Positions 6,018-14,371 are shown, counted from the first letter of the stretch. The stretch: DNA of 25,226 bases from an uncultured Clostridia bacterium (GCA_934122235.1 CAKOWE010000018.1:1-25226); one strand, 5' to 3'. Translations and numbers: made by a program. Notes: generated by a model from the letters alone, not told the origin.

Positions 6018-7349
6018 TTATTCTGATACTAATTTTTTAAATATATTACCACGTTCTTCAAAATTTTTAAAATACCCATAGCTTGATGCAGCTGGAGATA
6101 ATAAGCAAATTGAATTTTTTTTAGTTTTTTCTTTTGCAATTTTTACTGCTTGTTCTAAGTTATCTACCATGTATGTGTTCTTATTTTTTATTTTTGCTAA
6201 TATATATTCTCCAGTCTTAGGCAAACATATTATATTTTCTATATTACTATTGTTTATATAATTAATTAGTTCATTCAAATTTACTCCTCTGTCTTTCCCT
6301 CCAACAAGTAATGTATTTACATCTTGTAAAGTTTCTATTGCATTTATTGTGGCTTGAGGAATTGTTGCAATAGAATCATTGTAATATTTTATTCCATTAA
6401 AAGTTCCCACATATTCCATTCTATGTTCTAATGGCATAAATTCATCTATTGCCACCTTGGTTAGCTCGCTTTTTAAATTTAAAATTTCACTCACTGCTGT
6501 AACAAACATTATATTATTCAAATTATGCTTTCCTAATAAATGTCTTTTTTCATCATCTACATACACTAATTTATCATTGTAATATACTTTATTTCCTTTT
6601 AAAATCACATTGGACGTTTCATTCTTCATAGAAACCGTTACCTTTTTTGCACTAGTTTCTAACTTCTTTTGGCTAATAACTTCGTTATCTATATTATACA
6701 ATGCATAATCCGTATTTTTTTGATATTTAAAAATATTATATTTTGCATTAATATATTCTTCATATGATCTATAATGATCTAAGTGCTCTTCAAAAACATT
6801 TAATAAAATTGCAATATTAGGAGATTTTTTTATATACTCTAATGCATGCGATGACAATTCTAATACCAAAATTGTGTCTTCAGTTATTTCATCAAGTTTC
6901 TCGAATATAGGTATTCCTATATTACCTAAAAGCATTGATTTTTTTCCGTTTTTTTCTAATACACTATTCATCAATGAACTAGTTGTACTCTTTCCTTTTG
7001 TTCCTGTTATGCCAATTGTAAATATATCTGTAAATTCCAATATTAATTCCAATTGACTCGTAATTTTACTTTCAAAATTACTAATATCAATATCTTTAAA
7101 TGATATTCCTGGTGTTTTTAATATTAAATCTAAATCATTTAAATATTGCAAATATTCATTATTATGAATGCATTTTGCAAATTTGTCATTTTCTAATTCT
7201 TTTTCATAATTTTCCTTTTGGTCACATATCATTATTTGTTTATTCGGAAAATGTTTTTTTATAAATTTATATGTTGATTTTCCTTCAATGCCAAAACCTA
7301 AAATTAAGATTCTTTTATCGTTTAAGTAATCTAATAATTTTTCTAACAT
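6018..7349 (-). CDS. murD2: Mur ligase of MurD type, probably UDP-MurNAc-L-Ala:L-glutamate ligase (MurD2)
   Basis: A cytoplasmic ATP-dependent amino-acid ligase of 443 residues. N-terminal Rossmann-type UDP domain: ILILGFGIEGKST (14-26). Central ATP domain: GTKGKSTT (116-123), GNIG (142-145), HLDHY (189-193) and the carbamylated-Lys position in NAKYNIF (K203). GKHNLNN (273-279) and EHRMEYVG (308-315) lead to the C-terminal domain: NDSIAT (324-329), VGGKDRG (349-355) and LSPAASSYGYFKNFEERG (417-434). Ordinary MurD has NDSKATN; here the Lys is Ile and the Asn after Thr is also changed, and the usual SSFQLE is SSHALE. These differences and the overlapping upstream murL gene point to MurD2, which attaches L-Glu rather than D-Glu. 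AAGGAGG just before ATG 7349 lies within the end of murL, and the genes overlap by 7 bases (ATGTTAG), suggesting coupled translation. Plain MurD is the alternative. Confidence 0.8.
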   Translation of the reverse strand: MLEKLLDYLNDKRILILGFGIEGKSTYKFIKKHFPNKQIMICDQKENYEKELENDKFAKCIHNNEYLQYLNDLDLILKTPGISFKDIDISNFESKITSQLELILEFTDIFTIGITGTKGKSTTSSLMNSVLEKNGKKSMLLGNIGIPIFEKLDEITEDTILVLELSSHALEYIKKSPNIAILLNVFEEHLDHYRSYEEYINAKYNIFKYQKNTDYALYNIDNEVISQKKLETSAKKVTVSMKNETSNVILKGNKVYYNDKLVYVDDEKRHLLGKHNLNNIMFVTAVSEILNLKSELTKVAIDEFMPLEHRMEYVGTFNGIKYYNDSIATIPQATINAIETLQDVNTLLVGGKDRGVNLNELINYINNSNIENIICLPKTGEYILAKIKNKNTYMVDNLEQAVKIAKEKTKKNSICLLSPAASSYGYFKNFEERGNIFKKLVSE

Positions 7350-8719
7350 GATTCCTCCTTGATTCTGTTTCGTAGTATGTCTGCGAAATCCTTTGGTAAA
7401 TTATTTTCTTCATTATATTGATTTATTAATATATTATTGCTTACATCAACTAATTTATAATTATCTTTATAATATTTTAGCATATATGGTAATTGTTTAT
7501 TTTCATTTTCTAATTTTACTATAGTTTTTGATATTGCAAAATTTATTTCTTCATAAGTTCCAACACATTCGAATGGTTTATTTTTTCCATATCCACATAA
7601 TTCTATAAATGTTTCTAATAAATCTTTCGATTCAAACATATCTTCACCAAAAATATTTATCAACTTCTCTGCATATAAAAATGGACTTAATATACAATAT
7701 ACAAATAAACATTTTGGACAGTTACAGCACCATTTCCATGGAACTTCCTTACTACCTACGTTACAGCTTCTAAATATACTATGATATTTTTCATTTCTCG
7801 AAAATAACATAGCTATTTGTAACTCATTTATCGGTCTCAACATACTAAAATATTTAACATCTTCAGAAAAATATTTTTTTACATATTCATTAAAATCCTG
7901 TTCAAATTCATAACTTTTAGAATATTGATGATTAACATTTTCTCCTTCTATATTGCTTTCGTTTGCACTAGATTCATTTGACAAAGCAATATATTTTTTT
8001 TCAGTTAATGTTGCTATTAAATATGATAAAAATGCAAGCATTGAAGAAAATGGAGTATGTCCATTTAAATAACCTTCCTTATTTAATTTTTTAATATTTT
8101 CATCAATTATTCTTGAGACTTCTATAATTTTATTATTCTCATATCCTGCAATTTCTGCACATTTCATTGAAGGTTCTTTTGAACCAATTATTAAGCAATA
8201 ATTATCATCTTTATATTTTTTTAACAATTCTAAAGTTACAGTTGAATCTTTTCCTCCACCAACTGGTATAATTGTACCTTTTGTATTAATATGTGGTACT
8301 CTTATATCTTTCTTTTCTGCTTCAACAACTATATTCATCATTTCTTCTAGAGTTATGCTTATATTATTTATGTATCTGTATTCTCCTAAACCATAATAAT
8401 ACAATTTTTTAAACCATTGTATTTGAAATTCATCTAAATATCCACATTTTACAATTACATTTTTAGGACACACACATTTCCAATAGCTTATCAATTCTAC
8501 CATTCCTAAATTAAATGCTATATAATTTATATAATCATTATTTACAGATTTAAAATTTATATTCTTTTTTGATATAATAGTTTTGGGTTCAAATTTAGCC
8601 AATCCAGGTATTTCAAATTCATACTTTATTTCAATATTATTTATGTTTTCTTTAATTTCATAACTATTATATATAAATTTTGAATACTTTTCTCTTAAGA
8701 TTGAAAATTTATCTTCCAT
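7343..8719 (-). CDS. murL: UDP-MurNAc-L-Ala-L-Glu epimerase (MurL family)
   Basis: A 458-residue cytoplasmic protein. It has a PP-loop-like motif GTIIPVGGGKDSTVTLELL at 148-166 (GGGKDS 154-159), typical of ATP-using adenylating enzymes, then ALSNESSANESN (245-256), LRPINELQIAMLFSR (294-308) and WCCNCPKC (330-337), a possible metal or redox knuckle. I match this, from memory, to MurL of Xanthomonas, which uses ATP and Mg to invert the terminal L-Glu of UDP-MurNAc-L-Ala-L-Glu to D-Glu. That activity works with MurD2 and replaces glutamate racemase. The overlapping MurD-type gene directly downstream is the decisive context. The N-terminal 145 residues have no motif I can name, but CVC and KCG cysteines are present. 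ATG 8717-8719 has AAGGTGGAG upstream and a 17-spaced promoter at 8750-8778. Alternatives are another PP-loop enzyme such as a tRNA-thiolation or ExsB-like protein. Confidence 0.75.
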   Translation of the reverse strand: MEDKFSILREKYSKFIYNSYEIKENINNIEIKYEFEIPGLAKFEPKTIISKKNINFKSVNNDYINYIAFNLGMVELISYWKCVCPKNVIVKCGYLDEFQIQWFKKLYYYGLGEYRYINNISITLEEMMNIVVEAEKKDIRVPHINTKGTIIPVGGGKDSTVTLELLKKYKDDNYCLIIGSKEPSMKCAEIAGYENNKIIEVSRIIDENIKKLNKEGYLNGHTPFSSMLAFLSYLIATLTEKKYIALSNESSANESNIEGENVNHQYSKSYEFEQDFNEYVKKYFSEDVKYFSMLRPINELQIAMLFSRNEKYHSIFRSCNVGSKEVPWKWCCNCPKCLFVYCILSPFLYAEKLINIFGEDMFESKDLLETFIELCGYGKNKPFECVGTYEEINFAISKTIVKLENENKQLPYMLKYYKDNYKLVDVSNNILINQYNEENNLPKDFADILRNRIKEESC

Positions 8720-8749
8720 ACTCTCTCCACCTTTAAAATATCTTTATAT

Positions 8750-8778
8750 AATATATACTATTTTTTTAATATTGTCTA
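8750..8778 (-). promoter_or_regulatory. Promoter of murL-murD2-cyclophilin
   Basis: On the minus strand TAGACA (complement of 8773-8778), a 17-base spacer and TATATT (complement of 8750-8755). It lies about 30 bases upstream of the murL start and is the only promoter-like pair seen for the three genes. Confidence 0.6.
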
Positions 8779-8791
8779 CTTCTATTTTGAT

Positions 8792-8821
8792 TTGACTTTA
8801 TGTATACTTGTATGTTATAAT
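8792..8821 (+). promoter_or_regulatory. Promoter of the LRV-repeat gene
   Basis: TTGACT (8792-8797), an 18-base spacer and a consensus TATAAT (8816-8821), giving a leader of about 63 bases. It fires away from the murL promoter. Confidence 0.65.
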
Positions 8822-8890
8822 TTTGTTATTCATTTTGTTGGCTTTTAGCCCTTTTATTAACCAAAACTTGTCCATTACAAGGAGGTAAAA

Positions 8891-9253
8891 ATGAAATCAA
8901 CTACAGATATTAAACGGCTTATAGAAACAGCAAAGGAATCTTCGAGTCATACTACGCTGCTTGAGTTAGCTAATCACCCTAATAAAGATGTACGATATGA
9001 AGTTGCTCGAAACGTTCACATCGACAGCCAAACCTTCGAACTACTTATGAATGATCCTGACAATTCTGTAAAGTACTCGCTATGTCATAACCCGTCTGCA
9101 CCTAAAACTGTTATAGACACACTTTATAAGGATGATAGCTGGATTGTAAAATATGCAGCCATATCCCATATGCTCGCTTTTGATACTTTAGTTACTTCTG
9201 AAAAAGCCCGCTTATCGGATGAACTTATGCGATTGATTCTTGAAAATCTATAA
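8891..9253 (+). CDS. Small LRV/HEAT-type repeat protein
   Basis: 120 residues with about three tandem repeats of the leucine-rich-repeat-variant kind: LLELANHPNKDVRYEVARN (23-41), LLMNDPDNSVKYSLCHNP (51-68) and LYKDDSWIVKYAAISH (78-93). The repeated pattern is L..L..D.D..V+Y.....N, where the buried Leu, the Asp/Pro turn and the V-R/K-Y positions recur. Such repeats form curved helical scaffolds that bind proteins or nucleic acids; no catalytic residues are seen. ATG 8891 follows AAGGAGGT at 8879-8886. It is a single-gene unit with its own promoter and a long 3' hairpin, and its codons (cgg, gcc, tcg, ctg) are less A/T-biased than its neighbours, as in the genes at the left edge, so it looks acquired. 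The partner is unknown. Confidence 0.75.
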   Translation: MKSTTDIKRLIETAKESSSHTTLLELANHPNKDVRYEVARNVHIDSQTFELLMNDPDNSVKYSLCHNPSAPKTVIDTLYKDDSWIVKYAAISHMLAFDTLVTSEKARLSDELMRLILENL

Positions 9254-9260
9254 CCTCAAA

Positions 9261-9300
9261 TTAGAAAGGAGCATTCTTTTTTGAATGCTCCTTTCTAATG
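9261..9300. terminator. 17-bp perfect hairpin after the LRV gene
   Basis: ATTAGAAAGGAGCATTC (9261-9277) and its exact complement (9284-9300) flank a T6 loop. It sits seven bases beyond the stop, where a terminator is expected, but it is not followed by a T-run (GCTTTATAC). It may still end transcription or stabilise the 3' end. Confidence 0.55.
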
Positions 9301-9409
9301 CTTTATACAAAGATACTCTTGTTTATGCTACTGCAAGACAGTTTAATATATATTAAAATCATATATATTGTGTTTTTTATAATTTTTCTAATATTTTTTG
9401 CATTTTTAG

Positions 9410-9438
9410 TTGATTTTTTTATAATTACATGGTAAAAT
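9410..9438 (+). promoter_or_regulatory. Promoter of rpsT
   Basis: TTGATT (9410-9415), 17 bases, TAAAAT (9433-9438), giving a short leader of about 40 bases before rpsT. The AT-rich stretch 9301-9409 holds no other feature I can name. Confidence 0.6.
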
Positions 9439-9483
9439 ATTAGAAGTCAAAATTATTCATTTCTTAGAGGAGGTGCAAAACAC

Positions 9484-9750
9484 ATGCCAAATATTAAATC
9501 AGCTATAAAAAGAGTTAGCGTAATCGAGAAAAAAACATTACAAAATAATATGATAAAAACTGGATATAGAACAGCTGTAAGAAAAGTTGAATCAGCTATA
9601 GCAGAAGGAAATTCTGAAGAAGCAAAAAAACTTTTCGTTGATGCTACAAAGAAAATAGATCAAGCTTGTACAAAAGGTGTTATAAAGAAAAACACAGCAT
9701 CTAGAAAAAAATCTAATTTAGCAAAAAAAATAAATGCAATAGTTGCTTAA
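9484..9750 (+). CDS. rpsT: 30S ribosomal protein S20
   Basis: An 88-residue, very basic, fully helical protein of the small ribosomal subunit that binds 16S rRNA and helps assemble the body of the 30S particle. Its diagnostic features are the N-terminus MPNIKSAIKRV, the central TGYRTAVRKVESAIAEGN and the tail KGVIKKNTASRKKSNLAKKI, with the length usual for the family. ATG 9484 has GAGGAGGTG upstream. It is a single-gene unit with its own promoter and terminator, converging on the BofC-domain gene. It is among the few conserved plus-strand genes here. Confidence 0.96.
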   Translation: MPNIKSAIKRVSVIEKKTLQNNMIKTGYRTAVRKVESAIAEGNSEEAKKLFVDATKKIDQACTKGVIKKNTASRKKSNLAKKINAIVA

Positions 9751-9752
9751 AT

Positions 9753-9789
9753 AAAAATGTAAATATCTTAAAGATATTTACATTTTTTG
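9753..9789. terminator. Bidirectional terminator after rpsT
   Basis: A stem of about 16 bp (AAAAATGTAAATATCT from 9753 with the complement ending at 9787) starts two bases after the rpsT stop and runs into T6. The A-run on the other side lets it also end the converging gene that stops at 9803. Confidence 0.85.
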
Positions 9790-9802
9790 TTATATATTAT
9801 CC

Positions 9803-10396
9803 CTATTCAAAATCCTCTAGCAAACTATTTAAGTTCTCTTTGCCACATACTAGTATTCCTCCTTTTAACTTTTCAGAATCTGTTAAAGGCAAAAATTGAG
9901 TTGCTATTTCTGTTACTTTTTTTAAAGTTTCATTTTCGTTTTCATCTAATGCATATATGGCCACTAACCCCTCTTTATCTTTTACTTTATAATGTTCACC
10001 ACATATTCCTTTTTCTTCTTTATATATAGTAATTTCTTCTGAAGAAAATTCTTTTACCTCCCAATTACTAAATTCTTTTGCAAATTGTTCTTCATTCAAA
10101 TTTATATATTTATTCTCTATGTTAGTCACATTTTTTACAGTATGTCCACATGTGTTATAATATATATTAGTTATTAATTTAGCATTTGGAGAAATTTTTT
10201 CTTCTTTAGCATTTGTTTGCTTTATTTCTTCTATATATTCATATTCTGCCGTACATTCATCTTCTATATTTTCCACTTCCGCTATTTTCATATCAAATTC
10301 ATTTTTTATCGTTGCCAACTTATATATATACTTTCCTAATAAAAATCCAAATATAATTATAAGTATTAATATTAAAATTAATAATCCCTTTTTCAT
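9803..10396 (-). CDS. Membrane-anchored protein with a BofC C-terminal domain
   Basis: 197 residues. One N-terminal membrane helix (about residues 3-24, LLILILILIIIFGFLLG) anchors a soluble domain outside the membrane. The block SPNAKLITNIYYNTCGHTVKN, then LNEEQFAKEFSNWEVKEFSS, GICGEHYKVKDKEGLVAIY and LPLTDSEKLKGGILVCGKENLNSLLEDFE fits the BofC C-terminal domain family of Clostridia, as I recall it. In Bacillus, BofC is a forespore-secreted protein that restrains SpoIVB signalling, but clostridial proteins with only this domain are often unlinked to sporulation, so the role is open. Cys pairs (TCGH and GICGEH) are conserved-looking. ATG 10394-10396 follows TAGGTGAT; a GTG at 10405 lies inside that RBS. 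It is a single gene. Confidence 0.7.
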   Translation of the reverse strand: MKKGLLILILILIIIFGFLLGKYIYKLATIKNEFDMKIAEVENIEDECTAEYEYIEEIKQTNAKEEKISPNAKLITNIYYNTCGHTVKNVTNIENKYINLNEEQFAKEFSNWEVKEFSSEEITIYKEEKGICGEHYKVKDKEGLVAIYALDENENETLKKVTEIATQFLPLTDSEKLKGGILVCGKENLNSLLEDFE

Positions 10397-10462
10397 AATA
10401 ATCACCTACATTTTCGTTCACTCTTATGATAAAACAACATTTTATAATTATATTTTTTATTA

Positions 10463-10480
10463 AAACAATTTTCATTGTTT
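10463..10480 (-). terminator. Weak terminator after the comEC remnant
   Basis: AAACAAT (10463-10469) pairs with ATTGTTT (10474-10480) around a 4-base loop. On the minus strand only a short, interrupted T-run follows, so efficiency is doubtful. Confidence 0.35.
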
Positions 10481-10513
10481 GCAAACCAAAAAACTAATTG
10501 CTTTATCAAGAAC

Positions 10514-11002
10514 TTATTTGTTATTTATATTATTGGTAGAATTTTGAAAAATATACATTTTTCCTTTTTGATTTACTTTTATACCAATCTCACCACTCTC
10601 ATCAGTTCTATATATCTGTGTGCCTATTAATTTTAACGTTTGTATAGTACTATTAGATGGATGCCCAAATTTATTATCTTTTCCTACTCCTATTAAAGCA
10701 ATCTGAGGTTTTACAGCTTTTATAAATTCTTGTATTGATGATGTTTTAGAGCCATGATGAGCAATTTTTAGTACTGTTGTTTTTAAAATTTCTAAATTAG
10801 TTTTGTATTTGACTAATATTGCGTTTTCTGCTTCTGATTCAATATCTCCTGTAAAAAGCATAGAAAAATTTTTATACACCAATTTGCAAACTAAAGAATT
10901 ATTATTTAAAATATTATCATTAATTCTATTTTCTGAATCTGGCCATAAAGTATCAAAGTACACACCTTTTTCAATATTAATTCTCTGCTCCGCTTCTATC
11001 AT
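10514..11002 (-). CDS. comEC: C-terminal metallo-beta-lactamase part of frameshifted ComEC
   Basis: This 162-residue frame continues the metallo-beta-lactamase domain of the 615-residue fragment upstream. FSMLFTGDIESEAENAIL carries the TGD metal-ligand region, LKIAHHGSKTSS the HHGS motif and FGHPSN the final His ligand. The same frame is open upstream of ATG 11002 to about 11125, where it would join the other fragment, and that stretch reads GLITTIEKIKVKNVIIG, normal ComEC sequence. There is no RBS near ATG 11002, so independent translation is unlikely. The first half of the zinc site (SHFDSDH) is on the other fragment, so neither piece has a complete site. Read it as the second half of a broken comEC. 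Confidence 0.75.
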   Translation of the reverse strand: MIEAEQRINIEKGVYFDTLWPDSENRINDNILNNNSLVCKLVYKNFSMLFTGDIESEAENAILVKYKTNLEILKTTVLKIAHHGSKTSSIQEFIKAVKPQIALIGVGKDNKFGHPSNSTIQTLKLIGTQIYRTDESGEIGIKVNQKGKMYIFQNSTNNINNK

Positions 11003-11118
11003 ACAAATATTAATATTTTTCTGTTTTGCAATCTGTAAAAATTTTTTATAATTCTCACAGGTTTCAAATTGTTTTCCTATGATAACATTTTTTACTTTAA
11101 TTTTTTCAATAGTAGTAA

Positions 11119-12966
11119 TTAATCCGTCCGAACGTGATCACTGTCAAAATGAGAAATAATTACATAATCAATTTGCCATATTCCTCTGTCCAATAAGTAT
11201 GGTATTAAGATATTTTTTCCTACATCATAACTATTTTCATTACTTCCTCCACCATCTAATAGTATTACTTTATTTTTTGGAGTAACAATTAAAGTTGAAT
11301 CTCCTTGCCCAACATCTATAAAATAAATTCTTAATTCATTATATTTTAATTTAATGATAATCTCAAAAACCAAACAAACAATTAATATTATTAAAAGTAA
11401 TTTTTTTAACACCTTATTAATTTGGCTTTTATACTTTCTAATTTTAATAAACGTCTTGTTTTTTAGAATTAAAATTATTATACAAATAGTATAATAACTT
11501 ATTACCCATAAAATATTAGGTGTTGGTATCATAATATTTGAAAATGGAAGTTTTGATAAAATTATAGAAATATGTATTAAAATATTTACTAATATTTCTA
11601 TAATGGGATAAAAAATATTTTTAATCGGATTTAATATTAGAAAAAAAATTCCTATAATCATTATTAGTGCAAATATAGGAGTTGCTATTATTCCAGAAAT
11701 TAAAAAATTATATGATATAGTATTAAAATTTATAAGAATTATAGGAAAAATTAAAATTTGAACAGCTATAGAAATTATTATGGAATTGGATATAAACTTT
11801 TTAAATTTATATATAATGAACCTTTTTAAATACAGCTTGCTTTCTTTATGCTCTTTCAAAAATATTTTATTCTGTATTACTTCATTTATAACTGGACTAA
11901 AAAGTGCAATACCCAACGTTCCAAGATAAGTTAACTGAAACCCTATATTTAAAATTGTGTATGGATTATATATCAAAATTAATATTGCAGACAAACTAAA
12001 ATTAGTATATACATCTGCCTTTCTATGAATTAGTTTAGCCAAAGCCATGAGTATTGTCATAACACACGCTCTAACAACAGATGGCGGAAACTCTGTAAGA
12101 ATCATAAAAAATATCAAAATTAGTACTGTAGAAATTAAATAAAATTTTTTCTGTGTTTTGCCTAAAATAACATTTAACGCAATCATTATATAACTCACGT
12201 GTGCACCAGATATAGCTAATATATGAGCCATATTACTTTGTCTAAAATATCCATTCAATTCCTCTGAAATCTGCGTTCTTTCTCCTATTAATATTCCTAA
12301 AAAAATTGAACCTGCATTATTCGATAAATTTGAATTTACTTCATTTATTATTTTCGTTCTTATACCATTTATTGCCTTTTCAATACAAGTAATTTTTTCT
12401 TTTTCAATTACTTGTATCTTATCTATTGCCATTGCAGTACCATAAATATTATTTTGTTTTAAATAGTTTTTATAGGAAAATCCCTTATAATTTCTACTAT
12501 CATTAGGTTTAGAATATTCTGATAATACTTTTATATAATCTCCATATTCTAAACTGGGTTGATTTTTCTTTGTATATAAAATAATATTTACATTTGTATA
12601 ATATCTTCCATTTATTTTATCTACTTTTAGTATATATTTATTAGAATATTCTTCATTTTTTATTTTCTGCACAATCCCCATCATTTCCACGGGTCCCGTT
12701 ATCTCATATATCTTTATATACTTTTTACTTAAAATTGATGTGTATATTACACCTAATATAAATGAGATTATTAAAATAACCATTATACTTTTGGGGATTA
12801 AAATTTTTATATATCTTTTTATATTTTTGTCCAAATTCCTGTGCAAAATTATTGTTATTATACTGATTAAAAAAAATAAAGCTATACTTAATTTTACAAA
12901 GTATAGCCCATAAATTATTCCTATTATATATCCTATGCAGGCAATTAGAATTGGTCTTTTTACCAT
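11119..12966 (-). CDS. comEC: ComEC/Rec2 DNA-uptake channel, N-terminal part, frame broken at residue ~610
   Basis: ComEC is the membrane channel that carries single-stranded DNA into the cytoplasm during natural transformation. The 615-residue piece has two N-terminal membrane helices, an OB-fold domain (about 75-190, ITGPVEMMGIVQKIKNEEYS), the competence domain (LGILIGERTQISEELNGYFR, SNMAHILAISGAHVSYI at about 230-260) with about ten membrane segments, and the start of the metallo-beta-lactamase domain (YFIDVGQGDSTLI; ISHFDSDHV). Then two extra bases (G at 11126 and 11130 on the plus strand) shift the frame and give a stop at 11119-11121. Deleting both restores DHVGGL, the family sequence. 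ATG 12964-12966 has AAAAGGAG upstream. The gene follows the NlpC/P60 gene by 35 bases with no terminator between. Either a true disabling mutation or a sequencing or assembly error; no slippery site is evident. Confidence 0.88.
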   Translation of the reverse strand: MVKRPILIACIGYIIGIIYGLYFVKLSIALFFLISIITIILHRNLDKNIKRYIKILIPKSIMVILIISFILGVIYTSILSKKYIKIYEITGPVEMMGIVQKIKNEEYSNKYILKVDKINGRYYTNVNIILYTKKNQPSLEYGDYIKVLSEYSKPNDSRNYKGFSYKNYLKQNNIYGTAMAIDKIQVIEKEKITCIEKAINGIRTKIINEVNSNLSNNAGSIFLGILIGERTQISEELNGYFRQSNMAHILAISGAHVSYIMIALNVILGKTQKKFYLISTVLILIFFMILTEFPPSVVRACVMTILMALAKLIHRKADVYTNFSLSAILILIYNPYTILNIGFQLTYLGTLGIALFSPVINEVIQNKIFLKEHKESKLYLKRFIIYKFKKFISNSIIISIAVQILIFPIILINFNTISYNFLISGIIATPIFALIMIIGIFFLILNPIKNIFYPIIEILVNILIHISIILSKLPFSNIMIPTPNILWVISYYTICIIILILKNKTFIKIRKYKSQINKVLKKLLLIILIVCLVFEIIIKLKYNELRIYFIDVGQGDSTLIVTPKNKVILLDGGGSNENSYDVGKNILIPYLLDRGIWQIDYVIISHFDSDHVRTD

Positions 12967-13001
12967 AATTACTCCTTTTATAAAATTGCCCCCACTTTTA
13001 T

Positions 13002-14306
13002 TTATACACCGATACGACGCGCTGTAACATATCTTTTTATATAAGTAGCTTCGTTTAATGATGATATTATCACACCTGTAGTTGCTGTTGATGCATGTAC
13101 GAATTTATTATCTCCAATATATATTCCAACATGTCCAATTCCTGTATATGTTTTATAATTACTAAAGAAAACTAAATCCCCTGGCTGTAAATTAGTTTTT
13201 TCTACATAAACACCATTATTTACTTGTGCATCTGCAGTTCTATTTACTTTATACCCTAGTTGACCACAAATATAATAAACAAGTCCAGAACAATCAAAAC
13301 CTGATGATGGACTGGCACCACCATAAACATATTTATATCCAACATATCCTTGTGCTAATTGTGATATTTGTGCACCAACCGAACTTGTTGGAGCACTAGT
13401 AGTTGTTGAAGTTGCTATTTCTTCTAATTGTTGATTATTATCATTTTCATTAACTACAACCACATTAGAAATTTGCGTTTTTCTTGTGCTTGTTCCTCTG
13501 TTTGTAACCTGTTGCTTAGTATCGGAAATCAATCTTTTAGCAATATAATATTCCTGATTATCTATTAAAATTTTATAAAAATCATTTTCTTCACCAATAA
13601 TTGTAACTTCAGAATTAAAATTTAACGCAGTAATCATTTCAGAAGATGTTGTTGCACTTTTTCTTACTATTGCTTGAGTTACATTTACATATCCTTTTTT
13701 CTCTGTTGTTGGCACATTTGTTGATTCATTTGGTTGAGCTATTTTGTCTTGTAACAAGCTAATTCTAACCCATCCATATTTATTATTATATTTTATGTAT
13801 GCAAAATTTCCTGCAATCTCTTGTACTACCACTTCTGTATTTACTTTAATTGTATCTTTTATACTTGATGTTATAACTGGAAGTATATATATATTACCAT
13901 TATTATTTAATATTTTTTCTCCTAATTGAATTGTTTTTGTATCTTCGTTTTCCGTTGGTAAAGTTGTTTCATTAACAGTTGGAGTTTCTGTAGGAGTCTC
14001 AGTTGGTTCAGCAACTACTGGTGTTGTTTGGTTAACTTCTCCATCTGTTTTAATAAAATCTTTGCTCATATATCCTTCATATTTTCCCGTATCTGTATAT
14101 TTTATTTTATACCAACCATTAGCTTCTTCTATTATTTCAACGGTTGCATCTTTATTTAATACTGTAACAATATCTGCACTCGTACTTGGTTCTTTTCTTA
14201 TTCTAACTCCATCTGTTGTTACAGTTCCTTTTGTTGCATACACATTAGATATCCCTAGGGCAATAATAAAAAACAATAAAAGTACAATTCTTTTCGTATA
14301 TTTCAT
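13002..14306 (-). CDS. Secreted SH3b/NlpC-P60 peptidoglycan hydrolase
   Basis: An exported cell-wall enzyme of 434 residues, probably a gamma-D-glutamyl-diamino-acid endopeptidase. Start ATG 14304-14306 gives a clean signal peptide (hydrophobic 7-20, cleavage after VYA about residue 24); the longer frame to 14387 would translate the promoter. Three bacterial SH3 modules lie at about 26-86 (GVRIRKEPSTSADIVTVL), 128-186 and 205-260 (AIVRKSATTSSEMITAL), separated by Thr/Pro/Glu linkers (PTETPTETPT at 101-110). The NlpC/P60 domain is at about 312-434, with the catalytic Cys in FDCSGL (C339), His in GHVGIY (H392) and a polar partner His in FVHAS (H404). All three are present, so it should be active. 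It has a near-perfect promoter of its own. The RBS AGGAGTG is rather far upstream (about 11 bases). The 35-base gap to comEC suggests cotranscription. Confidence 0.92.
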   Translation of the reverse strand: MKYTKRIVLLLFFIIALGISNVYATKGTVTTDGVRIRKEPSTSADIVTVLNKDATVEIIEEANGWYKIKYTDTGKYEGYMSKDFIKTDGEVNQTTPVVAEPTETPTETPTVNETTLPTENEDTKTIQLGEKILNNNGNIYILPVITSSIKDTIKVNTEVVVQEIAGNFAYIKYNNKYGWVRISLLQDKIAQPNESTNVPTTEKKGYVNVTQAIVRKSATTSSEMITALNFNSEVTIIGEENDFYKILIDNQEYYIAKRLISDTKQQVTNRGTSTRKTQISNVVVVNENDNNQQLEEIATSTTTSAPTSSVGAQISQLAQGYVGYKYVYGGASPSSGFDCSGLVYYICGQLGYKVNRTADAQVNNGVYVEKTNLQPGDLVFFSNYKTYTGIGHVGIYIGDNKFVHASTATTGVIISSLNEATYIKRYVTARRIGV

Positions 14307-14342
14307 AATTAAAATAACACTCCTAAAAAACCATTTTTTGTC

Positions 14343-14371
14343 ATTATATATTCTTTTATCTCTTTTGTCAA
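14343..14371 (-). promoter_or_regulatory. Consensus promoter of the NlpC/P60-comEC unit
   Basis: On the minus strand TTGACA (complement of 14366-14371), exactly 17 bases, then TATAAT (complement of 14343-14348): both hexamers are perfect. Expression should be strong unless regulated. Confidence 0.88.

Noticed and set aside
11126..11130. Programmed frameshift in comEC
   Set aside because: No slippery heptamer or stimulatory structure was seen, and two separate bases must be skipped.
13990..14010. Short repeat behind PTETPTETPT as a phase-variable tract
   Set aside because: It has too few units, and the codons differ slightly; an ordinary linker.
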